Origin: Lactiplantibacillus daoliensis
Lineage (GTDB): Bacteria; Bacillota; Bacilli; Lactobacillales; Lactobacillaceae
DNA length: 64,000 nt
Assembly: GCF_005405005.1 (NCBI RefSeq)
Contig: NZ_BJDH01000002.1
Span: 62,001 to 126,000 of the forward strand
Direction: 5' to 3'
Made by a program: the position numbers and the translations under genes. The notes under the pieces were generated by a model, which had not been told where the DNA came from, searched no databases, and worked only from the letters and a program-made list of their open reading frames with translations. Below are positions 53,673 to 63,277 of the stretch, one piece after another. Position 1 is the stretch's first letter, and each line of letters starts with the position of its first letter.

Positions 53673-54785
53673 TTATTCGGCGTCTAAGGCCACAAAATCA
53701 TAATGAATTTCTGATTGGCGTTTGAATTCATCAAAACCAAGTTGAATCAAACGATCAATTAAATCGGTATAACCAATACCGGAAACTTCCATTAATTTCG
53801 GATATAAACTAATGTTAGTAAATCCAGGCAAGGTGTTAATTTCACCCAAATAAGGTTCGCCATCTTCCGAAACCAAGAAGTCCACGCGAGCCATACCTTT
53901 TAAGCCTAATGCTTTGAAGGCCCCGAGTGACATATCTTGAATCCGTTTCGTTAAATCAGCTGGTAAGTCAACGGGCAATTCGAACGTCACCCCACTCGCA
54001 TCGACAAACTTATTATTGTAATCATAGAAAGTATCACTCTTAGGCACATCAATGGCACCCAGCTTGGATGCCACAGCATCTTCATTGCCTAAGATTGAGC
54101 ATTCCACTTCGCGCGGATGATCAATGGATTCTTCAACTAAGATCTTGTAATCGTATTTGAAGGCATCCGCCAACCCATCCAAGTAATCTTGTTCATTTTC
54201 AGCTTTGTGAATTCCGACTGAAGAGCCCTGATTAGCTGGCTTGATAAATAAATGTGCACCAACATGTTCTTTCAAATATGCATAGGTCATTTGTTCCCGA
54301 TTTTCAGGCGTCACAACCACGTACTTCGTATTTTGAATATGATGATGTGTTAAGATTTGCTTCGTAATATCCTTATCAAAGCTAGCAGCAGAAGCTAAGA
54401 CGCCACTCCCAACGTAAGGTTTCTTCAATAACTTGAACAAGCCTTGTAAGGTCCCATCTTCACCTAGGTTACCATGCACGACTGGATAGAAAATATCAAT
54501 ATCCTTGGCCGCCGCCAAATTCTTGATTGGCGCCAATGGATCACTCATATCCAACTTAGGCAATTCTTCTGCCACGACTTTATCTTCTGGTTCACCAGCA
54601 AAAACCCGACGCGTGGCCGCATCACTTAAGATGATCCCGTTCTTGGTAATCAAGAATAAGTCGATCTGATACTTATTTTTGTCCATTGCATCGTAAATAT
54701 TATGAGCGGAACGCTTCGAAACGTCATGTTCAGAAGAGTTTCCGCCAAACAACATGCCAACATGGATCTTTTTTTGTGTGTCCAT
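53673..54785 (-). CDS. ddl: D-alanine-D-alanine/D-lactate ligase
   Basis: Ddl joins D-Ala to D-Ala or D-Lac for peptidoglycan precursors. The 370-residue ATP-grasp enzyme has GGNSSEHDVS, HGNLGEDGTLQG, IKPANQGSSVGI and ARVDFLVSEDGEPYLGEINTLPGF. In the omega-loop motif FYDYNNKFV the residue that is Tyr in D-Ala-D-Ala ligases is Phe (about residue 260). Established work on Leuconostoc shows this Tyr/Phe switch sets D-Ala-D-Lac preference. The enzyme should therefore make D-Lac-ended precursors, the basis of intrinsic vancomycin resistance. ATG 54785 is preceded by AGGATG. Confidence 0.95.
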   Translation of the reverse strand: MDTQKKIHVGMLFGGNSSEHDVSKRSAHNIYDAMDKNKYQIDLFLITKNGIILSDAATRRVFAGEPEDKVVAEELPKLDMSDPLAPIKNLAAAKDIDIFYPVVHGNLGEDGTLQGLFKLLKKPYVGSGVLASAASFDKDITKQILTHHHIQNTKYVVVTPENREQMTYAYLKEHVGAHLFIKPANQGSSVGIHKAENEQDYLDGLADAFKYDYKILVEESIDHPREVECSILGNEDAVASKLGAIDVPKSDTFYDYNNKFVDASGVTFELPVDLPADLTKRIQDMSLGAFKALGLKGMARVDFLVSEDGEPYLGEINTLPGFTNISLYPKLMEVSGIGYTDLIDRLIQLGFDEFKRQSEIHYDFVALDAE

Positions 54786-54886
54786 TTTTTCGTTCATCCT
54801 ATCAAGATTTATTTCATATTACGGCTTCTCTAATTCTACAATACCTAACTAAAATTGGAAATAGTTTTGCAACTTTGTAACCGTTA

Positions 54887-55915
54887 TTATGCATTAAAGG
54901 GCGCGGTTAACACTAATTTACCTAACATTTGACCGGTTTCTACCGTAGCGTGGGCTTCAGTTAAAGTAGCTGCATTAATGCCGGCAATGACTTTTTTCGT
55001 CGTTGGTTTTAAGATTCCGTCATCGGCTAACTGAGCCATCTTGGCCAAAATCATCCCTTGCGTTGCCATTTCAGGCAATTGGTAATTAGACTTGGTAAAC
55101 ATGAACTCCCAAGCAAAGTTTAAACTCTTGGGTTTCAAAAGTGCCATCCGCAATGGCTTGGCATTCGTCACCACCGCTACAATCGTGCTCAACGGGCGCA
55201 TTAATGGCGCCACAATCGGTAAATAATTGTCAGTGGATTGTAACAAGATGGCACTATCGACCAACTTAATCTGCTGAGCTGCCAATTGGGTCGCTAAATC
55301 TTCGTGATAATCCAAAACAATATCGGCGCCTAAATCTTTGACCCAAGCTTTAGTTTTTGCTTGACCAGCCGTGGTAATGACGGTTAAGCCAGCCCACTTG
55401 GCCAATTGAATAGCCACTGAACCGACCCCACCGGCCCCATTAACGATCAAGACCGAATGACCGACATTGGCATTCTTGGCTGGTTGCCATGCCAACTTTT
55501 CAAATAACGCTTCCCAGGCAGTTAGCCCAGTCAAAGGTAGGCCAGCTGCAGCCGTTTGTTCCCACTTTTTTGGTGCTAACGCCGCTAATCGTTCGTCGAC
55601 CAGCTGATACTGCGCATTGCTGCCTGGCCGGTTATTGGCCCCAGCGTAATAAACGATATCATCCGTCATGAGACTGGTTACGGCCTCACCAACCGCAATG
55701 ACGCACCCAACCGCATCAAAGCCTAGAATACGTGGGACGGTCGTGGTCGCCTGATTAAGTCGTTGCTTCGTGTCAATTGGGTTCACTGAGACTGCCTGAA
55801 TTTCAACTAAAATATCGCGTCCAGTGGGCTGTGCCACAGCTACGGTAACATCTTCAAACGCCTGAGGTTCACTAATCGCATGACCGGCATAGACCCCGAC
55901 TGCTTTTGCTTGCAT
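54887..55915 (-). CDS. Zinc-independent alcohol dehydrogenase / quinone-oxidoreductase-like protein
   Basis: A 342-residue medium-chain dehydrogenase/reductase. N-terminal GroES-like part (ILVEIQAVSVNPIDTKQR), Rossmann motif NGAGGVGSVAIQLAKWAGL (about 153-171), and no structural or catalytic zinc cysteines. It resembles the zinc-binding-alcohol-dehydrogenase-like (ZADH/QOR) enzymes that reduce quinones or enones with NADPH. Substrate unknown. ATG 55915 follows AAAGGAAG. It lies 20 bases after the DUF2785 gene, same strand. Confidence 0.85.
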   Translation of the reverse strand: MQAKAVGVYAGHAISEPQAFEDVTVAVAQPTGRDILVEIQAVSVNPIDTKQRLNQATTTVPRILGFDAVGCVIAVGEAVTSLMTDDIVYYAGANNRPGSNAQYQLVDERLAALAPKKWEQTAAAGLPLTGLTAWEALFEKLAWQPAKNANVGHSVLIVNGAGGVGSVAIQLAKWAGLTVITTAGQAKTKAWVKDLGADIVLDYHEDLATQLAAQQIKLVDSAILLQSTDNYLPIVAPLMRPLSTIVAVVTNAKPLRMALLKPKSLNFAWEFMFTKSNYQLPEMATQGMILAKMAQLADDGILKPTTKKVIAGINAATLTEAHATVETGQMLGKLVLTAPFNA

Positions 55916-55935
55916 CAATGTAACTTCCTTTCAAA

Positions 55936-56910
55936 CTAGCCTAAAAATTCTAATTCATCATCTAAATAATCCACAATTGACGTTGGAAAATCATCATGCA
56001 ACGCCATCGCTTCCAATAACCGGTTACGATTAAATACTCGCGTCCAAGCGGCTTCGGTTGCTGGCGCCGGTTGCATCACTAATTGTTGATGCCACTTCTT
56101 AAAGGCTCGCAACAAGTAGTCTGCATAGAGATCATCTTTATTGGTAATCAGTGCCAAATAAGTAGATAACCGTTCAGCTTCACCAAAGATGAGCGGGGTT
56201 GTCAGCCGTTGATACCGCTCAATCAAACAGGCCAACATCATTAATTTATCGGCTCGCGCCAAGTCACCTTCATCGGCCAACTCATCCAATAAATTTCCAA
56301 TATGCGTGAAAGCATGGGCCCAGCCATGGTCTGCGACAAAGCCACGGGTGTCACGTTCCAAAAGTAAATAAGTGGTAAATTGTTGAACCACGGTCTCTAG
56401 CCGTGCCGGGGTCATAAACGACATCCCAGCATGATCCGCATATAGCAGTACCGACAGAATCAAAATTGAAAATGACCGTTGATAAATGGCCTCATTCTCA
56501 GGTTGATCAATATGCGTAAAAAGTTGGTCATCTTGAACCAACGTATCGAAGATCGTCCCTAATTGGTCGCTCGTTAATAGTTGTTGTTGCAACGCTTCAT
56601 TCAACAAATAGTAACAGCCACGATCACGAACCGCCGCATTAGTTGAGCCTAAATGTGCCAACAACAGGCTTAACTGCTCATCCGTAATCTCAGTGAGATT
56701 GCCAGCGTCCAAGCCAGCATGTAATTGTTTGATTAAGTCTAACGCATCACCATCATCTGGAATGGTAACAGTCGTTGCCGGTGTGACTGAAACTTGTTCA
56801 ATCAAATCACCCAGCCGTTGTGGGAGTGATTGATACAAGTCACCAGCACGTAACTGCTGACGTAACTTCAACACGTCAGCTTTTAAAGTTGCTAATTTCT
56901 GTGCTTCCAT
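55936..56910 (-). CDS. DUF2785 protein
   Basis: A 324-residue, mainly helical protein of the DUF2785 family. Recognised by RGCYYLLNEALQ, ALFADHAG-type YADHAGMSFM, and the conserved RGFVADHGWAHAFTHIGNLLDEL. Function unknown. It is upstream of, and likely co-transcribed with, the oxidoreductase gene. A TGC-TAAAAT extended -10 lies about 35 bases upstream of its start on the minus strand. Confidence 0.8.
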   Translation of the reverse strand: MEAQKLATLKADVLKLRQQLRAGDLYQSLPQRLGDLIEQVSVTPATTVTIPDDGDALDLIKQLHAGLDAGNLTEITDEQLSLLLAHLGSTNAAVRDRGCYYLLNEALQQQLLTSDQLGTIFDTLVQDDQLFTHIDQPENEAIYQRSFSILILSVLLYADHAGMSFMTPARLETVVQQFTTYLLLERDTRGFVADHGWAHAFTHIGNLLDELADEGDLARADKLMMLACLIERYQRLTTPLIFGEAERLSTYLALITNKDDLYADYLLRAFKKWHQQLVMQPAPATEAAWTRVFNRNRLLEAMALHDDFPTSIVDYLDDELEFLG

Positions 56911-57020
56911 AATAACCTCGATTGCTCAGTTTATCTCTTTATTTTAGCATGATTGGCGGGCTTTGCACATTGTTGACACGTTAATTTGAGTCGCCAATGG
57001 CAACCGCAAACAGACCTCAA

Positions 57021-57062
57021 CAAAAAAGCCGCCCAACGAGACCCTCGTTGCAGCGACTTAAC
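57021..57062 (-). terminator. hicD terminator
   Basis: On the minus strand an AACGAG/CTCGTT hairpin extended by GTCGC/GGCGGC-like pairs, followed by TTTTTTG. Confidence 0.8.
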
Positions 57063-57073
57063 TATACAGCATT

Positions 57074-57997
57074 CTATTTGACTGCTTGTGGTAAGACGTC
57101 AACTTTCGAATTGATGAATTTCGCAGATGACGCTAATGAAGCTTTCTCGTCCGGCGTTAAGTCTAAATGAATTAAAGATTCGATGCCGTTTTTACCAATC
57201 ACCGCTGGCATCCCAACGTAGGTCCCAAAATCAGGATCAAAGGCTGAAACTGGACATGCCAATTGTTCATCCGCACTAACTGCTTCTGCTAGCCGCACAC
57301 CACAAGTTGCGATGGCGAAGTTAGTGTAGTGTTTCCCGGCCATAACCGCGAAAGCGCCTTGACGTGCGTCTTCCTCAAGCTGTTTTAAGTCCAAATCATG
57401 GAAATTCGCAATCGGTTGACCATTGACCGCAACCGTTGACCAAGCCACGAATTGTGAGTTCCCGTGTTCACCATAAACATAGCCGGCAACATTTTTACCA
57501 TTCGTATTCAAGGCCTGACCAACATACTTCTGCATCCGTGCCGTGTCTAAGAACGTCCCGGTCCCAAAGACTCGGTTGCGGTCAAAGCCAGTCATGCGTT
57601 GTAAATAATCGGTCATGACATCACAAGGATTCATAATATCAATCAAGATGCCTTTAAAGCCAGAAGCCACAATTTTTGGCGCAATGTCGCGAACAATCGC
57701 TTGATTAGACTCGTATTCACCGAAGCGCCCTTTTGAACTGTTCATATCAATCGCACCGATATTCCCAGAAGCAACAATCAAAACTTCGGCATCCGCTAAA
57801 GCGGCATAATCGTTCAAAATTATTTTAGTTGTTGATCCCAAACGTGGCGAAGCATCATCCAAATCCAACTTTTGCGCTTGTGCCAAGGCTTCGTTATGAT
57901 CAATCAAAACTAATTCATCCACGGTCCCATGTTGTACTAACGTATAAGCCACTGTGGCCCCAACTTGACCTAAACCAATCACACCATATTTACGCAT
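57074..57997 (-). CDS. L-2-hydroxyacid dehydrogenase, HicDH type
   Basis: A 307-residue member of the lactate/malate dehydrogenase family. NAD motif GLGQVGATVAYTL, catalytic LDTARM (Asp, Arg) and GEHGNSQFVAWSTV (His). The last segment and GTGTFLDTARMQ match L-2-hydroxyisocaproate dehydrogenase of lactobacilli better than true L-LDH, and the substrate loop (NIGAIDMNSSKGRFGE) is the HicDH type. It likely reduces branched-chain 2-ketoacids. ATG 57997 has TGGAG upstream; the open frame to 58132 runs through the promoter and the metQ terminator and is not coding. Confidence 0.88.
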   Translation of the reverse strand: MRKYGVIGLGQVGATVAYTLVQHGTVDELVLIDHNEALAQAQKLDLDDASPRLGSTTKIILNDYAALADAEVLIVASGNIGAIDMNSSKGRFGEYESNQAIVRDIAPKIVASGFKGILIDIMNPCDVMTDYLQRMTGFDRNRVFGTGTFLDTARMQKYVGQALNTNGKNVAGYVYGEHGNSQFVAWSTVAVNGQPIANFHDLDLKQLEEDARQGAFAVMAGKHYTNFAIATCGVRLAEAVSADEQLACPVSAFDPDFGTYVGMPAVIGKNGIESLIHLDLTPDEKASLASSAKFINSKVDVLPQAVK

Positions 57998-58035
57998 TAC
58001 ACTAACTCCATTCTGTAAGTTATTTGCTAAGATTA

Positions 58036-58064
58036 GCCTACCTTGCAAGGCCGCTAAAGTCAAG
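58036..58064 (-). promoter_or_regulatory. hicD-type gene promoter
   Basis: On the minus strand TTGACT (58059-58064), 17 bases, TAGGCT (58036-58041). Confidence 0.6.
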
Positions 58065-58094
58065 CGGGGCCTAGTCTCATGCGATTTTAATGTA

Positions 58095-58125
58095 ACTAAA
58101 AAGCCGGTCATTTTCAGACCGACTT
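58095..58125 (-). terminator. metNIQ terminator
   Basis: On the minus strand AAAGTCGGTC-7-GACCGGCTTT followed by TTAG, just after the metQ stop. Confidence 0.85.
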
Positions 58126-58134
58126 TCCGCAACT

Positions 58135-58962
58135 TTAGTTGGTTGATGCAACGGGTAAAATCGCACCCTTGTAATGATTCTTAATCCAAGTTTGAGTACT
58201 CTTCGAACGCAGTGCTTTCATTAATTTCTTAATGGCTGGCTTATTCTTATCACCCTTCCGAACAGCCACAATATTTGCATATGGCGAATCGGATTTTTCA
58301 AGCGCGATCGCATCTTTACGTGGATCCAGACCGGCTTGGACAGCATAATTAGCATTGATAACCACCGCGTCGCCTTCATTATTCTTGTAGAATTGAGGCA
58401 TTAGCTTGGCCTCGTATGAATGTTTGAAGACTAAGTGCTTCTTATTCGTGGCGATATCACTAAACTTCGCTGAGGTGATATCCGTCCCAGGCTTCAAGGT
58501 AATGAGTCCCGCGTCTTTGAATAAGGTCAAGACCCGACCGTAATCAGCAACATTGCTGCTGACAAGGACCGTAGCCCCATCTTTTAAGTCTTTGAGATTT
58601 TTAACTTTCTTTGAGAAAACACCAATTGGTTCCAAATGAACCGCACCAGCTGAAACTAACGTCCCGTTATTTTCTTTATTCCAATTATCCAAGAATGGCA
58701 CGTGTTGGAAATAGTTGGCGTCTAACTCTTTGGAAGCCAACGCTTTATTTGGTAAGACGTAATCTTGGAAAACCTTAACTTTTAAGTTAACGCCTTCCTT
58801 TTTTAATTCTGGTTGGATATGTTTTAAAATCTCAGCATGTGGGACTGCTGACGCCCCGACAGTGATAGTCGTCGTTTTTGATGACGATGATTTGCCACAA
58901 CCGACTAATAAAAAGGCAGTTGCCGCCACAGCTAATAACCCTAAAATCCGCTTTTTTCGCAT
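58135..58962 (-). CDS. metQ: Methionine ABC transporter binding lipoprotein MetQ
   Basis: A 275-residue NlpA-family lipoprotein with signal peptide and lipobox LLVGC (Cys about 22). Family marks are VGASAVPHAEILKHI, VFQDYVLPNKALASKELDANYFQHVPFLD and the C-terminal NPAIKKLMKAL. It captures methionine for MetNI. ATG 58962 is 8 bases from GGAGG; the in-frame TTG at 58968 is too close. It is the last gene of the metNIQ operon under a Met T-box. Confidence 0.95.
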   Translation of the reverse strand: MRKKRILGLLAVAATAFLLVGCGKSSSSKTTTITVGASAVPHAEILKHIQPELKKEGVNLKVKVFQDYVLPNKALASKELDANYFQHVPFLDNWNKENNGTLVSAGAVHLEPIGVFSKKVKNLKDLKDGATVLVSSNVADYGRVLTLFKDAGLITLKPGTDITSAKFSDIATNKKHLVFKHSYEAKLMPQFYKNNEGDAVVINANYAVQAGLDPRKDAIALEKSDSPYANIVAVRKGDKNKPAIKKLMKALRSKSTQTWIKNHYKGAILPVASTN

Positions 58963-59017
58963 ACTCAATTCCTCCTAATCAACTTTGTTGAACCCTTTTT
59001 AAAATTGCTTGAAACCT

Positions 59018-59710
59018 TTAATTAGCGCGTTTATCGATGCGCTTAACTGCAAAATCCCCGATAAATTGGAAAATGAAGACAATGATCACGATAATCACAG
59101 TGGCCACTAAGGTAATCGCATTATTATTCGATTGAAACCCATCTTGGTAAGCTAAGTTACCAAGACCACCGGCACCAATGGCACCCGCCATCGCGGTATA
59201 ACCAATCAACGAAATTGTGGTGACAGTAATTCCGGAAACTAACGCTGGCAAACTTTCTGGCAAGAGCACCTTCCGAATAATCTGCCAACGCGTTGCCCCC
59301 ATGGACTCGGCAGCTTCAACCACGCCATGATCCAGTTCATGAAAAGCTAATTCAACCATCCGGGCGTAGAATGGTGCTGCGGAGATGATCAATGACGGTA
59401 ATGCTGCTCTAGGACCGATAATTGTCCCAACCAATTTTTGCGTAATTGGTAACAACAAGACAATCAGAATAATAAACGGAATGGAACGGAAGACGTTGAC
59501 GAACAACGCAACGATCCAATTGAGCAACTTGGCTAGTGGGTTCTGACTGTTGGTCGTTTCAAATAATAGCAAGCCCAACGCAATCCCTAAAATAGCAACC
59601 ACAATCATGGAAACCAAGGTCAACCAAATTGTTTCCCAGGTCGAACTGATCATGTTACCCCAATCGACATTTGAAAAGTTAAAATATGAGCCTAATCCCT
59701 GACTATTCAC
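59018..59710 (-). CDS. metI: Methionine ABC transporter permease MetI
   Basis: A 230-residue permease with five to six spans and the EAA loop [21 protein letters not shown]. The GTG start (59708-59710) lies 9 bases after GGAGG inside the end of metN; the two overlap by 8 bases, suggesting translational coupling. Confidence 0.95.
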   Translation of the reverse strand: MNSQGLGSYFNFSNVDWGNMISSTWETIWLTLVSMIVVAILGIALGLLLFETTNSQNPLAKLLNWIVALFVNVFRSIPFIILIVLLLPITQKLVGTIIGPRAALPSLIISAAPFYARMVELAFHELDHGVVEAAESMGATRWQIIRKVLLPESLPALVSGITVTTISLIGYTAMAGAIGAGGLGNLAYQDGFQSNNNAITLVATVIIVIIVFIFQFIGDFAVKRIDKRAN

Positions 59711-60734
59711 GATTTAAGACCTCCGTTTCAACCCGCATTTTTTGTAGATAAGCCAGTGCGCCATCGATTTGATCCTGGTCACCGCTAATTTGAATGTAGA
59801 GCGACCCAATCGCACCTTCCTGCGTTTGATGAATCGCGCCTTCAATAATATTTAAGTCCAGTGTATATTGTTTCAACATCTCCGAAACAATCGGTAACTG
59901 CGCTTGATCACCATGGAAGGTCAACTGAACAATCGTACCCTTGGGATACTTTTCAAGCAATTGACCAACGACCGCTGTGGTTTCGTTCAAGGATGGTGTG
60001 ACTTCTTCATTCACAAAGCGCTTGGTAACCGCCTGTTTTGGTCGTTTAAAGACTTCCAATACCGGCCCTTGTTCAACGATCTTACCGTCTTCCATGACGG
60101 CCACATGATCCGCAATCTTACGAATCACGTGCATTTCGTGGGTGATCAGTACAATCGTCAAATTCAACTTTTTATTGATATCCAACAGTAAGTCAAGCAC
60201 TTCATCCGTGGTTTGTGGATCCAAGGCACTCGTCGCTTCGTCAGAAAGTAAAATTTGCGGCTCATTCGCCAACGCTCGGGCAATCCCGACCCGTTGTTTT
60301 TGCCCACCGGACAATTCTGACGGATAAGCGGTCTCACGACCAGACAACCCAACTAATTCAGCCAAATGCTCAGCTTTTTGCTTGGCGTCTGCCTTGCTGT
60401 TTCCCGCAATTTCCAATGGAAACATGATATTTTCCAAAACGGTTCGCGACCACAATAAGTTAAAGTGTTGAAAAATCATGCCAATTTTATGCCGCTGTTC
60501 CCGTAATTTGGCACCGGTTAACGCTGAAATCTCAACCCCATCGATATTAACCGTCCCACTCGTCGGCGTTTCAAGACCATTCAGCATCCGGATCAAGGTA
60601 CTCTTCCCTGCCCCAGAATAACCAACGATTCCGTAGATGTGGCCGTCTTCGATTTTTAAATTCACATCTTGGACCGCGTGAACGACGCCTTGTTTACTAT
60701 CAAACGTTTTGGTCACGTCTTTAAATTCAATCAA
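59703..60734 (-). CDS. metN: Methionine ABC transporter ATPase MetN
   Basis: A 343-residue ABC ATPase: Walker [10 protein letters not shown], signature [15 protein letters not shown], Walker [14 protein letters not shown], and a C-terminal NIL (ACT-like) domain (about 265-343) that in E. coli MetN binds methionine and inhibits transport. The start is TTG (60732-60734) behind AAGGAGG. First gene after the Met T-box. Confidence 0.96.
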   Translation of the reverse strand: MIEFKDVTKTFDSKQGVVHAVQDVNLKIEDGHIYGIVGYSGAGKSTLIRMLNGLETPTSGTVNIDGVEISALTGAKLREQRHKIGMIFQHFNLLWSRTVLENIMFPLEIAGNSKADAKQKAEHLAELVGLSGRETAYPSELSGGQKQRVGIARALANEPQILLSDEATSALDPQTTDEVLDLLLDINKKLNLTIVLITHEMHVIRKIADHVAVMEDGKIVEQGPVLEVFKRPKQAVTKRFVNEEVTPSLNETTAVVGQLLEKYPKGTIVQLTFHGDQAQLPIVSEMLKQYTLDLNIIEGAIHQTQEGAIGSLYIQISGDQDQIDGALAYLQKMRVETEVLNRE

Positions 60735-60814
60735 GTCAATTCCTCCTTATGCCTGTTAATTGGTGCAGACCAATTTAACAACTTAATCATTTATCAATCT
60801 CAATCATATTGCAA

Positions 60815-61117
60815 ACAAAAAAGCTCCTCATCCCATTAGTTATGATAACCATCATAACCAATAGGACGAGAAGCTTAGTCTCGCGGTACCACCCATCTTT
60901 GCAACCTGCTCACACAAGCTGTCTCAAGAGTTAGTTCTTAACTCGGCACGATAATGGGTGCAATCCAAACCTGGCTAACCGAAGCTCACCAAATTGCATT
61001 GTTTCAAGACCATCTTCCGCTTCACGCCTAATCTCATTGCACCAAACTGAGACTCTCTTAGTAGTCGTCACCGCGTACTCATCTTTTCAAAATGACATTT
61101 TCTAATGAATTATTAAT
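60815..61117 (-). promoter_or_regulatory. metNIQ T-box leader (Met, AUG specifier)
   Basis: On the minus strand: Stem I with specifier loop GAA-G-AUG-G (AUG at 61011-61013), T-box GGGTGGTACCGCG at 60882-60893, and a 20-bp terminator (60821-60875) followed by Ts. Low charged tRNA-Met should favour uptake. Confidence 0.93.
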
Positions 61118-61123
61118 GTCCTG

Positions 61124-61152
61124 AGTATACCGAGGAGTGTTTTGCTTGTCAA
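61124..61152 (-). promoter_or_regulatory. metNIQ promoter
   Basis: On the minus strand TTGACA (61147-61152), 17 bases, TATACT (61124-61129): near-consensus. Confidence 0.9.
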
Positions 61153-61161
61153 CCCCGAAAA

Positions 61162-61470
61162 TTAATCGACGTCAACTAACCAAGCGACCCCATCTTCTAA
61201 ACTATTCAATGCCGAAAAGTCGTCTGCCAAGGCTGGATTAACCGCCGTGACAGTCCCATTAATTGGGCTATTGAATTCGGAAACTGCTTTAGTGGCTTCA
61301 ATGCTCAGAAAAGCTTCTTTTTGGCTGACCTTGTCACCAACAGCAGGTAATTCAGCATACTTCACTTCGCCTAAAGCTTCGTGAGCCGCCTTTGTTAACC
61401 CAATCCGGGTGTGACCGTCAGTATCTTTTGTCCAAAAATAATTTGCATCTTCACTCATATCCAACACCAT
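61162..61470 (-). CDS. GcvH-like lipoyl-domain protein
   Basis: A 102-residue protein of the glycine-cleavage H family. The lipoylation site is intact as SIEATKAVSEFNSPINGTV, with Lys in TKA. It is shorter than classic GcvH (about 125) and no gcvT or gcvP genes are near, so it may act in lipoyl relay or ADP-ribosylation-type regulation rather than glycine cleavage; this is inference. ATG 61470 with AAGGAA close upstream; GTG one codon later is possible. It follows rodA by 20 bases. Confidence 0.85.
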   Translation of the reverse strand: MVLDMSEDANYFWTKDTDGHTRIGLTKAAHEALGEVKYAELPAVGDKVSQKEAFLSIEATKAVSEFNSPINGTVTAVNPALADDFSALNSLEDGVAWLVDVD

Positions 61471-61490
61471 GCTTTCCTTGATTTAAGACC

Positions 61491-62696
61491 TTATTCAAAC
61501 CGATCATTGCGGCTAAACATGTAGGACTTGTAATGGAACCGCATCGACATGATTAACCCAATCCCAGCCATGTTTGCAATCAACGCCGAACCCCCTTGGC
61601 TAATAAAAGGCAAAGGAATCCCAGTCATTGGTAACAGACCAATGCTCATCCCAATATTTTCAAAGACATGGAACAAGACCATCATAATGACACCTGTTGA
61701 AATGTACGCATAAAACTCATTTTTTGTATCAAAGGTTACTCGAATCATTTGATAAATTAATAAGAAATATAATAAAACAACAATGGTACAACCAATGAAA
61801 CCAAAGTTCTCACCAATGACGGAAAAAATCATATCGGATTCACGAACTGGCACCGTCACGTGTGAGACATTAAACCCACGGCCAGTAATTTGACCAGAAC
61901 CAATTGCCTTCATACTCTGCCAGACTTGATAGGCGTTGTTAGACGTATCAGTCGCTGGATTCAACCAAGTATCAATTCGGGCAAATTGGTAAGCTTTAAA
62001 CCCGACTGCTTCCAAAATGTGACGGCCGCTAGTCGTGATAACTAGAAAAAGCACACTCCCAGCAAACGCAAACACAATGGCAAACGCTGGTGCAAGTAAC
62101 CGCCAAGAAATACCAGAAACGAGAATCACACCACCTAAAATAGCGAAAAAGACTAACATTGTCCCAAAGTCATTTTGTAATTTTAATAAAATAATTAATG
62201 GTATGGTATAAGCCACTAACTTACCAATTAACTGCCAATCACCAGGCGTTGTGTGGGCTGGATATTCCGTATTATGCGTCGTCACCACGCGCCCTAACAT
62301 CAGAATAAATGCGGGCTTCATAATTTCAGACGGCTGGAATGTTAACGAGCCAACGGCAAACCAACTCTTCGCCCCAGTACTAGCATACATCGAGCGACTG
62401 TAAAGTACTAAGACCGCCACTAACAGGAATATACCAAACCAGTAGGCAATCGGTGCGACCCGCCAAAGTTGTTCGGAGTCAAATTGCATAATGATGATGG
62501 CTAACGTCGTCCCAATCACAAACCACATGACTTGCGTCACAACTTGCTTGGTCACGTTAACCACACTTGAATCGTGACTGGCAGCGACATAAATTGAGGC
62601 CAGCCCAATCAAGCCTAGCATCATGATTGAGAAAATTATTCCCCAGTCAATCCGTGAATCTTCTGCTTGACCACGAAGTCTAGATTCTTCTGCCAC
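61491..62696 (-). CDS. rodA: SEDS glycosyltransferase RodA
   Basis: RodA polymerises glycan strands for side-wall growth. The 401-residue protein has about ten spans, the SEDS motif PLPFISQGGSALIANMAGIG and KAIGSGQITGRGFNVSHVTVPVRESDMIFSVIGENFGF (loop with the catalytic Asp region). Linkage to the mbl-type gene favours RodA over FtsW. The start is GTG 62696 behind AAGGAG; the frame to 62744 lacks a ribosome site. Cluster order on the minus strand: mbl, yidD, DUF2969 gene, rodA, gcvH-like. Confidence 0.92.
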   Translation of the reverse strand: MAEESRLRGQAEDSRIDWGIIFSIMMLGLIGLASIYVAASHDSSVVNVTKQVVTQVMWFVIGTTLAIIIMQFDSEQLWRVAPIAYWFGIFLLVAVLVLYSRSMYASTGAKSWFAVGSLTFQPSEIMKPAFILMLGRVVTTHNTEYPAHTTPGDWQLIGKLVAYTIPLIILLKLQNDFGTMLVFFAILGGVILVSGISWRLLAPAFAIVFAFAGSVLFLVITTSGRHILEAVGFKAYQFARIDTWLNPATDTSNNAYQVWQSMKAIGSGQITGRGFNVSHVTVPVRESDMIFSVIGENFGFIGCTIVVLLYFLLIYQMIRVTFDTKNEFYAYISTGVIMMVLFHVFENIGMSIGLLPMTGIPLPFISQGGSALIANMAGIGLIMSMRFHYKSYMFSRNDRFE

Positions 62697-62788
62697 AATA
62701 ATAACGCTCCTTATTCTTCTAAGATAAGCTTGATTATACAACAACCTGGTGCCGAATGAACGGAACCAGGTTGAAGGTTAACTAAAAA

Positions 62789-63016
62789 TTAGCCTTTGTG
62801 CAAATGGTACGCTGAAAGCACTTCTTGTAAACTTTCATCGAACGACTTGGTGTGTGCGAAGGGTTGTGAATCACTCGCCAACTCTGCATCAAACCGATCT
62901 CCCATTTGGGTTACTTGGCCAATCACTTTTTTGCCAATCAAAACTTCAGTGATAGTTTGATCATTCACGGTCGTTTCGTTCAGCGTCACTGAAACTGCTT
63001 TATCTTTACTTGACAA
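62789..63016 (-). CDS. DUF2969 small protein
   Basis: A 75-residue protein of the DUF2969 family, found in Lactobacillales and typically beside yidD/rodA. It has ITEVLIGKKVIGQVTQMGDRFDAEL and ends SFDESLQEVLSAYHLHKG. Function unknown. The TTG start (63014-63016) abuts the yidD stop, with AAGGAGG 8 bases upstream. Confidence 0.85.
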   Translation of the reverse strand: MSSKDKAVSVTLNETTVNDQTITEVLIGKKVIGQVTQMGDRFDAELASDSQPFAHTKSFDESLQEVLSAYHLHKG

Positions 63017-63271
63017 TTACTTTTCCTCCTTAAAGGCCGGATTACGACGTAATGAAAATTTCTCTGGCACCGGATCAAAGCCACCTTTGACAAAAGGTTG
63101 GCACCGTAAGACCCGGGCTGCCCCCATCAAGCCGCCACGTGCAGCGCCAAAACGGTCGATGGCTTCGATCGTGTACGCAGAACAAGTGGGCCAATAACGA
63201 CAGTGTGCCGGCGAAAACGCAGAAATCGCTCGTTGATACCAGCGAATACTGCTAATTAAGACGTGTTTCAT
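63017..63271 (-). CDS. yidD: Membrane protein insertion efficiency factor YidD
   Basis: An 84-residue Yid[30 protein letters not shown] with three conserved Cys, and [17 protein letters not shown]. It helps YidC-dependent insertion. ATG 63271 was preferred; TTG 63277 immediately follows the mbl stop and is possible. Neither has a strong ribosome site, suggesting coupling to mbl. Confidence 0.92.
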   Translation of the reverse strand: MKHVLISSIRWYQRAISAFSPAHCRYWPTCSAYTIEAIDRFGAARGGLMGAARVLRCQPFVKGGFDPVPEKFSLRRNPAFKEEK

Positions 63272-63277
63272 CGCCAA

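Noticed and set aside
57998-58132. N-terminal extension of the HicDH-type gene
   Set aside because: The extra 45 codons cover the promoter and the metNIQ terminator; ATG 57997 starts at the conserved Rossmann strand with a ribosome site.
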